Source: Flavipsychrobacter sp. (lineage in GTDB: Bacteria > Bacteroidota > Bacteroidia > Chitinophagales > Chitinophagaceae). From it: a stretch of 64,000 bases of DNA. A program made the position numbers and the translations under genes. Positions 43,508 through 52,952 of this stretch are shown piece after piece (position 1 is the first letter of the stretch; the number at the start of each line of letters is the position of its first letter). The notes below the pieces were generated by a model. The model saw only the letters and a program-made list of their open reading frames with translations. It had not been told where the DNA came from and did no database searches. The stretch covers positions 1,102,001-1,166,000 of the forward strand of contig JAWKLD010000001.1 of assembly GCA_041392855.1 (NCBI GenBank), written 5' to 3'.

Positions 43508-45268
43508 TTATATAGTATCGATAATATAGGATAAGGTCTCGTCGTCGGTTATATTAAACTTTTTACGAAGTCGATACTTGTATGTTCTCATTGAATCGGG
43601 CTGAACACCAAGTATGCCAGCCATTTCTTTATTGGATAACTTTAGTTTACTCAACACTATAAAACGAATATCGGCAGGACTTAGACCTGGTAGTTTTTCC
43701 TTCAAACGGTTAATATAACCTGTATGTACTTGCTCAAACAATCGTCTAAATTCCTCCCATTCTCCATCAGTAAGTATTGTGGAATCATATAGCTGCTGCA
43801 AAATCACATTATCATTTTTTTCGCTATCTAACTGATCAAGATTCTCTTGCAATCTGTTGATCTCGTCTGTCGACTTCTCGATCAAAAGATTCTTTTCTTG
43901 CAAGCTCTTAGTATAGCTTTCTAGCTGAGCAGATGCATTTTGGAGTTTGGTCTCCGTAAGCTCTTTTTCAAATAATAAAATTTTACGGTTTGTTTTATGC
44001 TTAATCCTTTGCCTATTAATGATTAAATAGGTAATAATTGTCAATAGTACCAGACCTATCAATAATCCATTACGCACCGTTGTAACAAGCTCCTTTTCAA
44101 CATTTAGTTTTTCTATTTCCTTATCATGCACCTCTTGTCTAATTCTTGTTTCAACACGGGCCAATTGCATTATATCATCTCTTTCTACTAATACTTTTGC
44201 ATATAGATCTGCAGAGTCTCTAAGATGATGTGCTTGCTTATAGTCACCTGACATTATCATGAGCTTAGCTGACACATTATATAATGCAGGTAAGTGCTTT
44301 GTCTTATCTCGCATACTATCTGCAAACCTCCACCCTCTGTCTAGATAGAGTTTAGCCTGCTCAAGATCACCTACCTCAACAAAAGCATCTACAAGCTTTA
44401 CAATAGAGTTAACCCCGTTATCAAATGCACCAAAAGAAAAGCTTCCTTCCACATCTCTTTTCAATAAGGGAATAGCCTTCTCATAAAAACCTTGCTGGTA
44501 ATATGATATCCCAATGTTTCCCAAAACTATAGCCTCCCAAATACTGTCTTGTGTTTGTTTTGCTATTGCAATACACTGTTCAAAATAATAGATAGCTGAA
44601 TCGTATTGCTTATTATTCCTGTGTATTAAACCTAATGTGTTTTTACATTGAATTCCAACCTTTGTCCGCCAACTATTATTGACTGTATCGGCAATTAAGA
44701 GATACTTCTTTGCATTTACATAGTCTCTAAAGTTATAATAAGCATTACCCGTATGAACTATTATAGATTTCTTATTAGGTAGATCAGCTGAAGAAATCTG
44801 AGTTACGGCAGAATAGTTTTCTATGTATTGAGTAAACGCTTTTTGATAATTGTGTAGATGATAAAAATATTGACCAGCAAGCTCAAACCGAATTAATACT
44901 ACATACTTATCTAAACTTTTCTGGTTGGCTTCATCAAGAAGAAGCTTCAATTCATCTACCGCCTCTTCATTCCCATAATAGTTATTATGTTTTAGATAAT
45001 ACCAGTTACCTAGTTTTGCTTCCATCAAAAGACCTTCATCGCCTTCTTTTTCTGCAAGCCTTTTTATTGTCGTGTATGCCTTTGCCCAGTCAGCACTATC
45101 TGCATGTTTTAGCTTTTGAAAGACTGTTGTATCAAACAAAGGGACCCTTTCGGCATAGGTTTTATGCAATAGGTATCGGTACTCATCTTGAGCATAACTT
45201 TCTAACCCGAATAAGAAAGAAATACTTATTACAATAAGTAAAAATGAACTATATTTTTTGAACAACAT
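43508..45268 (-). CDS. Membrane-bound TPR regulator with LuxR-type HTH
   Basis: A 586-residue protein: signal sequence (1-26, LESYAQ), a periplasmic array of about six to seven TPR-like repeats (about 60-380; for example YDSAIYYFEQCIAIAKQTQD and GNIGISYYQQGFYEKAIPLL), one transmembrane helix (about 398-418, GLLIGLVLLTIITYLII), a cytoplasmic coiled coil (about 425-490), and a C-terminal LuxR/GerE-like HTH (about 520-580, LSPADIRFIVLSKLKLSNKE then MAGILGVQPDSMRTYKYRLR). It probably senses a periplasmic signal and controls transcription from the membrane. It lies just upstream of the small membrane protein and adhesin genes on the same strand, so it may regulate them. Confidence 0.85.
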   Translation of the reverse strand: MLFKKYSSFLLIVISISFLFGLESYAQDEYRYLLHKTYAERVPLFDTTVFQKLKHADSADWAKAYTTIKRLAEKEGDEGLLMEAKLGNWYYLKHNNYYGNEEAVDELKLLLDEANQKSLDKYVVLIRFELAGQYFYHLHNYQKAFTQYIENYSAVTQISSADLPNKKSIIVHTGNAYYNFRDYVNAKKYLLIADTVNNSWRTKVGIQCKNTLGLIHRNNKQYDSAIYYFEQCIAIAKQTQDSIWEAIVLGNIGISYYQQGFYEKAIPLLKRDVEGSFSFGAFDNGVNSIVKLVDAFVEVGDLEQAKLYLDRGWRFADSMRDKTKHLPALYNVSAKLMIMSGDYKQAHHLRDSADLYAKVLVERDDIMQLARVETRIRQEVHDKEIEKLNVEKELVTTVRNGLLIGLVLLTIITYLIINRQRIKHKTNRKILLFEKELTETKLQNASAQLESYTKSLQEKNLLIEKSTDEINRLQENLDQLDSEKNDNVILQQLYDSTILTDGEWEEFRRLFEQVHTGYINRLKEKLPGLSPADIRFIVLSKLKLSNKEMAGILGVQPDSMRTYKYRLRKKFNITDDETLSYIIDTI

Positions 45269-45364
45269 TTAATATGCTGTAAACTTTTAGGTGAAAGAAT
45301 AAGGTAAATATATTCATAAATATATTCCCTCCAATTTGTACCTAAATATACAAACCGTAAAAAA

Positions 45365-47281
45365 TTAGGCTTCTATATATTCAGACAGCCAAACTTCAGT
45401 AGTAACTAGTTGCCAAAGTTTAGTAAAATATACCCCTTCATCTTTCCTCTTCCACCACTTATCTATTGTCGCATTATTGAACAACTGCCTTTTCTTAAGC
45501 GCAGTTAATTTTTCGTTAGCATAATCTTGAATACTATTATCTTTCTGCAACCATTTATTTAATGGCAAACTAAAACCTTTTTTAGGCATAATAAGATTAT
45601 CATGAGTAACATACTTTTCAGACACCTTGCGCAAAAGTGGTTTATTAATAATAGTACTGTAGCGAATATTTATAGGGAGTGTAGCCACCCATTCTATTAA
45701 TTCATGGTCAAGAAAAGGATAGCGCATTTCCACACTATGTGCCATAGCACTCAGATCATCACGATAAACATGATGAGCGCCTACATAATTTCTCATATCA
45801 TAGTAAAACAATGCTTCAGGAATATCTAATAATGAACTCCCTTTATCATCACTCAACATTTCTGCTAAAGAAAGTACAGGCATACTAGTTAACTGAGGTA
45901 GCTCATATGTCTTCATTCCTTCTCTATGATGTGTATGAAACTTTAGAACAGTATCTATCTCAAGATGATATTTTACTTTTTTGATCGTATCACTTAATGC
46001 AGGTATTAGCTTATTATATTTAGCATAGCGTAAACGCAACTGCCATTTCATATAGCTGAGATAATAGGCATACCCACCAAACACCTCATCTGCACCTAGC
46101 CCATTCATCACCACTTTGTAACCTTCTTTATGTAAATAATCAGAAGCAGCAAACCCCGGCTCTAAGTTTGAATATGGCTCTTCAAAATGTTTCAATGTAG
46201 CATCCAAGTTATTTAAAACGTCTTCGGGCTTTAAATAATGGACATGATGTTTCACCCCCAACTTTTTAGCCATAGCTATCGCTTGAGGTAACTCATCAGC
46301 TCCTTCACCGGTTCCATCAAACCCTAAAGTATAAGCATGAAAATTGCTGTTTTTCTTCACACACATTGCTGTTAAAGTAGTCGAGTCTATACCGCCACTC
46401 ATCAAAGAAGTAACAGGAACATCTGAACGTAATTGCATAGAAACTATTTGTTCCAAACGCGCCTCCAGTTCTTTAGCTGCAGCTTGCTCTGATATTGTTT
46501 GCTTCTCCTTGTCAACAGGAATATCCCAATACCTAACCTTGGTTACCTTATTGGTATTTATATCGACCTCTAAAAAAGAAGCAGGTTCAATAGAACTTAT
46601 GTTCTTAAAACAAGTATATGGATAAGGTGTTGTTTGCAGTTGATAATTAGCAAATACGCCATCCCAATTAACATCAGGCTTTACCCATGGGGCTTTTAAA
46701 ACCGCCTTTATTTCTGACGCCCATGTAATCCCCTCGTTAGACCGATGATAAAACAACGGTTTAATTCCAACTCTGTCGCGCACTAAAAACAGTCTACTTT
46801 TCTTATTATCAACCAAAACAAAGGCAAACATGCCATTTAGTTTTTCTACTACAGATATTCCCCACTGCTCATACCCTCTCAATATCACTTCTGTATCTGT
46901 ATCACTTACAAACCGAGCACCTAGTTGTGACAATTCTAATCTTAACTCTCTGTAGTTATATACCTCACCATTAAAGGACAAGGCTATACCATTCTCTTTC
47001 GAAACCATTGGTTGATGTCCATGATAAGACAGATCTATGATAGACAACCTTCGAAAGCCTAAACCGACACTACATGTACCTGCACTCTGTATATGTTTAT
47101 TCTTATGCTTGATCTCCTCAACACTATCCTCACCAAAGTAACTATCTAAAACGCCTTCTGCGTTGATACATACATACCCCTCATCATCCGGCCCTCGGTG
47201 ACGAATAGTATTATTCATACTTTCTAAGACAGAAGCAGCTACTTCATCTCTAAATCTTATAAAACCTGTAATACCACACAT
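45365..47281 (-). CDS. asnB: Asparagine synthase (glutamine-hydrolysing)
   Basis: A 638-residue two-domain enzyme. Met1 is followed by the nucleophile Cys2 (MCGITGF), with RHRGPDDEG near 28 and the class II glutaminase fold up to about 210. The synthetase domain has the ATP pyrophosphatase loop SGGIDSTTL near 293 and GLGADEVFGGY. It makes asparagine from aspartate, glutamine and ATP, or acts as an amidotransferase on a cell-surface or secondary product; many Bacteroidota carry several paralogues. It stands alone and is divergent from truA. Confidence 0.9.
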   Translation of the reverse strand: MCGITGFIRFRDEVAASVLESMNNTIRHRGPDDEGYVCINAEGVLDSYFGEDSVEEIKHKNKHIQSAGTCSVGLGFRRLSIIDLSYHGHQPMVSKENGIALSFNGEVYNYRELRLELSQLGARFVSDTDTEVILRGYEQWGISVVEKLNGMFAFVLVDNKKSRLFLVRDRVGIKPLFYHRSNEGITWASEIKAVLKAPWVKPDVNWDGVFANYQLQTTPYPYTCFKNISSIEPASFLEVDINTNKVTKVRYWDIPVDKEKQTISEQAAAKELEARLEQIVSMQLRSDVPVTSLMSGGIDSTTLTAMCVKKNSNFHAYTLGFDGTGEGADELPQAIAMAKKLGVKHHVHYLKPEDVLNNLDATLKHFEEPYSNLEPGFAASDYLHKEGYKVVMNGLGADEVFGGYAYYLSYMKWQLRLRYAKYNKLIPALSDTIKKVKYHLEIDTVLKFHTHHREGMKTYELPQLTSMPVLSLAEMLSDDKGSSLLDIPEALFYYDMRNYVGAHHVYRDDLSAMAHSVEMRYPFLDHELIEWVATLPINIRYSTIINKPLLRKVSEKYVTHDNLIMPKKGFSLPLNKWLQKDNSIQDYANEKLTALKKRQLFNNATIDKWWKRKDEGVYFTKLWQLVTTEVWLSEYIEA

Positions 47282-47392
47282 ACAAAATCAATAGCTCGAA
47301 AATAACATATTATGTTACAAAGCGTAGCTTTCAAGCATTAGATATGAACTATTGGGCTTAAAAAAGTAATATTGCGAACAGAAGAGAAAATT

Positions 47393-48166
47393 ATGGCGAG
47401 GTATTTTTTGGAGGTAATGTATGATGGTGGGGCTTTTCATGGGTCACAAATACAAAAAGACCTACCTACTGTACAATTAGCAATTAATCAAGCAATATCT
47501 ACTTTACTTAGGCAAGAGATAGAAACAATTGGTGCTAGCCGTACAGATGAAGGAGTGCATGCATTATGTAGCTATTTTCATTTCGACATCGACCAAACAC
47601 CTCCTTCTAATTTTGTTTATCGAGTTAATGCGCTACTCCCTTTCTCTATATCATTAAAAGCACTTTACAGAGCCAACGACCCTGAACTAAATGCTAGGTT
47701 TGCAGCCGAGAAAAGAAGGTACAGATATAAAATCCATAATCGTAAAAACCCTTTTCTTCATAACCGCTCCCTGTTTTATCCATTTAGTATTGACATCAAT
47801 ACGCTCCATAAAACTGCAGAAATCATAAAAGAATACACCAACTTTGAAACCTTCTCAAAAAGAAACACGCAAACCTATACCTATAACTGCACGATATTCG
47901 ATTCTTATTGGGAAGAAAGAGACAATGAGCTACACTACATAGTGGAGGCCAATCGTTTTCTAAGGGGTATGGTGCGTGGACTGGTAGGCACACAACTACA
48001 GGTAGCCAGAGGAAGGCATACGATTGACGAGTTCAAAAAGATCATAGAATCAAAAGACTGCGGAAATGCAGACTTTAGTGTAGCTGGTCATGGTTTATAC
48101 CTAGAGCATATACAATATCCTGAAGACGCTTTGGTAGAAATAAAAGACACTAAAACAAACCTGTAA
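47393..48166 (+). CDS. truA: tRNA pseudouridine(38-40) synthase
   Basis: A 257-residue TruA. The catalytic aspartate is Asp52 in GASRTDEGVHA; the RYRYKIHNRK and FLRGMVRGLVGTQ motifs are also seen. It isomerises uridines 38-40 in the anticodon stem-loop of tRNAs. The ATG at 47393 (MARYFLEVMYDGG) matches the usual start; an in-frame TTG at 47372 would add a non-conserved extension. The last 17 bases overlap the 3' end of the VIT1/CCC1 transporter gene on the other strand. Confidence 0.94.
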   Translation: MARYFLEVMYDGGAFHGSQIQKDLPTVQLAINQAISTLLRQEIETIGASRTDEGVHALCSYFHFDIDQTPPSNFVYRVNALLPFSISLKALYRANDPELNARFAAEKRRYRYKIHNRKNPFLHNRSLFYPFSIDINTLHKTAEIIKEYTNFETFSKRNTQTYTYNCTIFDSYWEERDNELHYIVEANRFLRGMVRGLVGTQLQVARGRHTIDEFKKIIESKDCGNADFSVAGHGLYLEHIQYPEDALVEIKDTKTNL

Positions 48167-48797
48167 CATAATATAAACAAGCCGCAGCTGTAGAAGTAAT
48201 GACCAATAGTCGAGCTGGCTCTTTTACAATAGACAAACCTGTAAGTTTAGCTTTTACAACACCAAACAACCCTAATAGAGACAAAGTAATGATAACAGAC
48301 CATAGCCTACCTTCACTAGTAGTAGCTGTAAAGTAATAAGGTATTATTGAGATCAAACCAGCTAAGCAATAAAAGCATCCAACAGAAACTGCTGTCTGTT
48401 TTATTCGCTTAACATCAGGCTTAGCTAAGCCTAACCCATATTCATCTACCAAGACTTCCCACTTCTCTTTATTACTCAAAGCATGTAGTTCCATCTTTTC
48501 AATGATCTCCTTAGTGATACCAGAGCTTATCATTATTTCAATCTCGCGTTCATCTAATATACCCAGCTGCTCTTCCAGTTGTTCTTTATTAGACAGATAA
48601 TTACCCACCCCCATTGCTATTGCTCCCATACCAGCTGCTATAGCACCTATCCATATAACTACCTCGTTATTAACAACAACATTACTAAAGGCTGTAACTA
48701 TAATAAACGGTATAGAAAGCCCATCGGATATACCAACGATCATATTCGTCCATATATCCGATGTATAAAAGCTTTGACTAGTATTATCCTGCTGCAT
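48150..48797 (-). CDS. VIT1/CCC1 family Fe2+/Mn2+ transporter
   Basis: A 215-residue membrane protein with the family pattern: DIWTNMIVGISDGLSIPFII in the first helix, a second helix (GAIAAGMGAIAMGVGNYLSN), a cytoplasmic Glu-rich metal-binding loop (EEQLGILDEREIEIM ... EKMELHALSNKEKWE), and three C-terminal helices. Related proteins move ferrous iron or manganese out of the cytosol. It is the last gene of the six-gene operon; its ATG overlaps the stop of the aminotransferase gene by one base. Confidence 0.88.
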   Translation of the reverse strand: MQQDNTSQSFYTSDIWTNMIVGISDGLSIPFIIVTAFSNVVVNNEVVIWIGAIAAGMGAIAMGVGNYLSNKEQLEEQLGILDEREIEIMISSGITKEIIEKMELHALSNKEKWEVLVDEYGLGLAKPDVKRIKQTAVSVGCFYCLAGLISIIPYYFTATTSEGRLWSVIITLSLLGLFGVVKAKLTGLSIVKEPARLLVITSTAAACLYYVTGLF

Positions 48798-50026
48798 TAA
48801 GCAAAATCTTTCAAGCTACGGTCGATGATGTCAATACATTCATCCAACTGTTCTTTTGTAATTACTAGTGGTGGTGCAAAACGAATTTTATCACCATGAG
48901 TAGGTTTTGCTAATAGACCATTTTCTTTCATTCTTACACAGATATCCCAAGCTGCATTTTCGTTCTCGTGTTTAATTACAATAGCATTCAGCAATCCTTT
49001 ACCTCTTACTACTGATATAAGTGGGCTATTTAAATCTTTCAAACGCTGGCGAAGATATACACCCATTTCTGCCGCATGTTCTGCCATTCTTTCTTCCTTC
49101 AATACTTTCAACGCAGCAATAGCTACCTTGCAACCAAGAGGGTTACCGCCATAAGTAGATCCGTGTTCACCCGGATGTATCGTTAGCATCACTTCATCGT
49201 CAGCCAATACTGCAGATACAGGGAAAACGCCACCCGATAATGCCTTTCCTAATATCAATATATCCGGATGTACATTTTCGTGATCACAAGCAAGCATTTT
49301 ACCTGTACGCGCTAAACCAGATTGTATCTCGTCCGCTATGAATAATACATTGTTTTGCTTGCATAAATCATAAGCCTTAGCAAGATATCCTTCATCTGGC
49401 ACTACAACGCCTGCCTCACCCTGTATTGGCTCTAGCATAAATGCCGCTACATCATCGGCTTTCAGTGCTTTCTCTAATGCTTCTAGATCATTGTAAGGTA
49501 TAATTTCATAACCAGGGGTATATGGTCCAAACTCACTATTAGATTCAGGATCTGTACTAAAAGAAATGATATTAATAGTACGTCCATGAAAGTTTTCAGA
49601 ACAAACTATAATTTTTGCCTTATTGTTAGGAATACCCTTCACAGCATATCCCCATCTTCTAGCCAATTTCAATGCCGTCTCTACAGCTTCAGCTCCTGTA
49701 TTCATTGGTAATACTTTATCAAAGCCAAAGTATTGAGTAATATATTCTGCAAATTCACCAAATACATCACTATGAAAAGCTCTTGAAGTTAATGTAAGCT
49801 TATTGGCTTGCTCCATTAATGCATCCATGATCTTAGGGTGACGATGTCCTTGGTTTAACGCTGAATAACCTGAAAGGAAATCGTAATAACGTTTGTCTTC
49901 CACGTCCCATACAAATACGCCTTCACCTCTGGTCAACATCACAGGTAATGGGTGGTAATTATGGGCACTATACTTACTCTCCCTTTCTAACAATTGTTGT
50001 GTCAATGTTTCTTTCATGTCAATCAT
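48797..50026 (-). CDS. rocD: Ornithine-oxo-acid transaminase
   Basis: A 409-residue class III PLP aminotransferase with the ornithine aminotransferase profile: SAHNYHPLPVML near the start, NTGAEAVETALKLARRWGY, ENFHGRTI, EPIQGEAGVVVPDEGYL, and the Schiff-base lysine near 260 in ILGKALSGGVFPVSA. It converts ornithine and 2-oxoglutarate to glutamate-5-semialdehyde and glutamate. The start ATG 50026 lies 2 nt after the Kir channel stop; ATG 50017 is possible. Its presence between a K+ channel and a metal transporter is not explained by pathway. Confidence 0.93.
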   Translation of the reverse strand: MIDMKETLTQQLLERESKYSAHNYHPLPVMLTRGEGVFVWDVEDKRYYDFLSGYSALNQGHRHPKIMDALMEQANKLTLTSRAFHSDVFGEFAEYITQYFGFDKVLPMNTGAEAVETALKLARRWGYAVKGIPNNKAKIIVCSENFHGRTINIISFSTDPESNSEFGPYTPGYEIIPYNDLEALEKALKADDVAAFMLEPIQGEAGVVVPDEGYLAKAYDLCKQNNVLFIADEIQSGLARTGKMLACDHENVHPDILILGKALSGGVFPVSAVLADDEVMLTIHPGEHGSTYGGNPLGCKVAIAALKVLKEERMAEHAAEMGVYLRQRLKDLNSPLISVVRGKGLLNAIVIKHENENAAWDICVRMKENGLLAKPTHGDKIRFAPPLVITKEQLDECIDIIDRSLKDFA

Positions 50027-50028
50027 GT

Positions 50029-51027
50029 CTAACTTTTTATTAATTCATCAATATCAACAGGTTCCGGTACGTCAACCCGTTCGTGCAAATTTATCTTATC
50101 TAACTCTAATACCGTAGTATTTCCATCATCTGACTTATGGAACATGGGTAAAAACTTGGCCCCATATACCATTTCAGAGACCGTATAGGATGTTCTTTGC
50201 TGTACAATATTGGAGAAATGGTCATCAAATCCTTTCATATTGTATAGTATTTCTATATCAGCATCCATTATTTCATCATGCCCCATCCCAAATAATGGAC
50301 TTTTCTCATCTATGAGATGAACTAGTGTCCAACTCAATGCCATTGAGGCAATTTTTGTTATCTCCAGCTCCAACCTGAAAAAGCGGGTTACTTGTCTCCC
50401 GTCAGCCTCTCGCATATGCATAGCCATTGTTGCAATAGCCTCCACATCGGTTATATGATTATTCTTATAGGTAGCTAATCTAACCATCAAAGCTCTTTTA
50501 CCTTTGTGTGGGGCTACCAAAACATTATCACTAAACATCATAAATGCCTGTGGTCTTGCAAAACGACCATATAATAAACCGGTAACTAATGCAAAAGATA
50601 GTATACCAACAAAGGACTCTATGGATGCCACAACATTGGCAGCTAATCCCAAAGGACTTATATGACCATAACCTACGGTAGTTAATGTTTGCGCACTAAA
50701 GAAAAAAGCTTGTTCAAAACCGTTCAATAGATCATCTGCATGCCCTGCAATACCTGTAAGGTTATGCACACCAATAACAACATATAGTGTAGCAAAAACT
50801 AGATTGATGACAAAATAAACTGCAAAGATACTCAGTAAAAACTTCCACCAAGGCATGCGCAACAATGTGTGGAACATACTGATACGCTCCCAAAAAGGCC
50901 TGCCTGTCTTCTGAACATTGATACTGCCATCTTTATTGGTCAAACGCCCCCCTTCAACATTACTATTATTAGTAAAGCCTGTGTTATTAATATTCTTAAG
51001 CTTCTTCCTTCTGAACTGATTGGCCAT
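50029..51027 (-). CDS. Inward-rectifier type potassium channel (KirBac family)
   Basis: A 332-residue Kir-like channel: N-terminal amphipathic slide helix (RPFWERISMFHTLLRMPWW), two transmembrane helices around the pore loop, selectivity filter TVGYG at 117-121, and a C-terminal immunoglobulin-like cytoplasmic domain (from about 160, RPQAFMMFSDNVLVAPHKG; then RFFRLELEITKIASMALSWTLVHLID). The ATG at 51027 is used (the preceding in-frame TTG adds one residue). It overlaps the flippase gene by 32 bp. Confidence 0.92.
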   Translation of the reverse strand: MANQFRRKKLKNINNTGFTNNSNVEGGRLTNKDGSINVQKTGRPFWERISMFHTLLRMPWWKFLLSIFAVYFVINLVFATLYVVIGVHNLTGIAGHADDLLNGFEQAFFFSAQTLTTVGYGHISPLGLAANVVASIESFVGILSFALVTGLLYGRFARPQAFMMFSDNVLVAPHKGKRALMVRLATYKNNHITDVEAIATMAMHMREADGRQVTRFFRLELEITKIASMALSWTLVHLIDEKSPLFGMGHDEIMDADIEILYNMKGFDDHFSNIVQQRTSYTVSEMVYGAKFLPMFHKSDDGNTTVLELDKINLHERVDVPEPVDIDELIKS

Positions 51028-52444
51028 CAAGATTTGAGTTTTGCTTTAATTCTAGAATAAGAGCTAGTACAACTATTACTACTGTCACAACTGTTCCCAA
51101 AATTAACACAATTTGTTCGGTAAACGTTTGAACAAACATGTAATGTAAACCAATACTAACACCGCCAAAGACAACTAACTTTATCAACCAGTTTTTTAAT
51201 GGTATTAACTTATAAAATGGGACTTTAAGTAGCTTTCCTGTTTGATAAAGATAATATGCTCCTTGTATATAGCTACTTAACACAAAGCTTAATGCTACAC
51301 CGGGCAAACCAAACAATTGATACAAAGGATATAGTAATAATAGTATGGATAATAGATCAATAAAAACGCCGATATTGATCAACCCTCCTCTATGCCTATT
51401 TTGTAGAACAGTAGTAAAATTATACGCCCTAAGTGGCAGTACTAATATCGAGACGAAGAATATGGGTATTGCAGACTCATATTTATTGGTAAAAACTACA
51501 TGAAACAACTCATACCTATAAATTAAGAAGAAGAAAAATAGAGGAAAGACCACTGCAGACAATACCTGACCTGAATGAGCTACCATCCTGATCAGCTTTT
51601 CATCAACCTGTTTGCTGTCATCAGCCATTTGCATTAGCATGGCACTACCTACAGCACCTAGCAATAATGGCAAAAAAGGAATTTGAATTGTACCATTAAA
51701 GTATATGGCAAAAAGTTCGCTACTCAACAACAAGCCAATGATGAACTTATCAACTAACGTAAGTAGTCTTTGCGAAATCTCAAAAAAACCAATATGCAAC
51801 CACAATCTTCTTACAGCTTTAATATCATGGCTTTCTTTATCATGCTTTGCAATTTCCTTAAAGCTTACATACACATACGGCAATAAACGTATTACCCCTA
51901 ATATCAATAAATAAACAAATAACTCCTTCAGCGTAACCTGTCTATTAACATATAACCAGTGCAACCATCCAAAAACAATTGTATGAAATAAGCTAAGCCA
52001 TACTAACAACTTAAACTTCCTAAACGCCGTTAATAAAGACTCGAATATGATACTAAAGGCATAAACAGAAAGAAAAGTAGCAGCAAAGGCAACGCTCAAT
52101 CCTACTTCAGCTTTTTGCAATAGCCCAAAAACAACCCCTACAAGTAGCACCCAAGACACAAGCAATAGATACTGAGAAACACGCATAGACTTAAGTAGCG
52201 ATGCTATGGAGGAGGAAGTATAGGTAACGATAAACGATTGAATACCTAATGAGGCTATAGCACTTAGTAGTAATACATTTACCCAAAAGTTTTGATAAAC
52301 ACCATAAGCACTTTTATCCAATAAGCGCGAAAAGAAAACTACCACTAGAATATTTGCCAACGAAGGAAATACCCTAATAAGAAAGATGAGTATCGAATTA
52401 CCGATATATCCGTTATTGCTGTTTGCTTTTTGCAAAAGCTTCAC
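50996..52444 (-). CDS. Oligosaccharide flippase (Wzx/MATE-like)
   Basis: A 482-residue integral membrane protein with about 12-14 helices, the LSILILFLRVFPSLANILVVVFFSRLLDK-type N-terminal region of the polysaccharide transporter (PST) family, and a polar central part. It probably flips a lipid-linked glycan across the inner membrane. The gene overlaps the acyltransferase gene upstream and the Kir gene downstream by 32 bp each, so translation is likely coupled throughout. The substrate is unknown. Confidence 0.85.
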   Translation of the reverse strand: MKLLQKANSNNGYIGNSILIFLIRVFPSLANILVVVFFSRLLDKSAYGVYQNFWVNVLLLSAIASLGIQSFIVTYTSSSIASLLKSMRVSQYLLLVSWVLLVGVVFGLLQKAEVGLSVAFAATFLSVYAFSIIFESLLTAFRKFKLLVWLSLFHTIVFGWLHWLYVNRQVTLKELFVYLLILGVIRLLPYVYVSFKEIAKHDKESHDIKAVRRLWLHIGFFEISQRLLTLVDKFIIGLLLSSELFAIYFNGTIQIPFLPLLLGAVGSAMLMQMADDSKQVDEKLIRMVAHSGQVLSAVVFPLFFFFLIYRYELFHVVFTNKYESAIPIFFVSILVLPLRAYNFTTVLQNRHRGGLINIGVFIDLLSILLLLYPLYQLFGLPGVALSFVLSSYIQGAYYLYQTGKLLKVPFYKLIPLKNWLIKLVVFGGVSIGLHYMFVQTFTEQIVLILGTVVTVVIVVLALILELKQNSNLDGQSVQKEEA

Positions 52445-52952
52445 ACTCGGCTCTATTTAGTTGTTTAATTATTACTGCCGGATTGCCTGCTATTACACAG
52501 TATCCATCTTTAAAGCTTTTAGTAACTACAGCACCAGCACCTACCATTGTAAAATCGCCAAGCTGCACACTAGGTAAAATTGTTGCCCCCTTTCCCATCC
52601 AACAGAAATTACCGATCTCTATAGGTGGAGCCTTTACATATTCGTCATTATTTACAAAATCATGATTTGAGGATATCAAACCAACGTTAGGACCCAGATT
52701 AGTGTAATCGCCAATCTTTATACCATTATTAGCATCTATATATACTCCCGGCGAGTCCCCTGGATAAGTACCTATACCCCGAGTTATCCTTTCAGGACAA
52801 TGAATTGTAGCAGTATGATGTACAGCCCACTTCACACCCGAATTTTGTCGAAATAGCTTACGAAACAAAAAGTCAGTAACATAAAAGCCTACACTCATCT
52901 CCTCACGTAGACGAAAAGCTTTACGAATTACTTTTGAGATAATACTACTCAT
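52413..52952 (-). CDS. Hexapeptide-repeat acyltransferase
   Basis: A 179-residue left-handed beta-helix acyltransferase of the maltose/sugar O-acetyltransferase or WbbJ type. The helix coils are visible as imperfect [LIV]GxxxxI repeats: GIKIGDYTNLGPNVGLISSN (with a catalytic His in NHDF), IGNFCWMGKGATILPSVQLG, VGAGAVVTKSF, and AGNPAVII. It probably acetylates a sugar of a surface glycan. It overlaps yfhO by 4 bp (ATGA) and the flippase by 32 bp. Confidence 0.88.
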   Translation of the reverse strand: MSSIISKVIRKAFRLREEMSVGFYVTDFLFRKLFRQNSGVKWAVHHTATIHCPERITRGIGTYPGDSPGVYIDANNGIKIGDYTNLGPNVGLISSNHDFVNNDEYVKAPPIEIGNFCWMGKGATILPSVQLGDFTMVGAGAVVTKSFKDGYCVIAGNPAVIIKQLNRAECEAFAKSKQQ

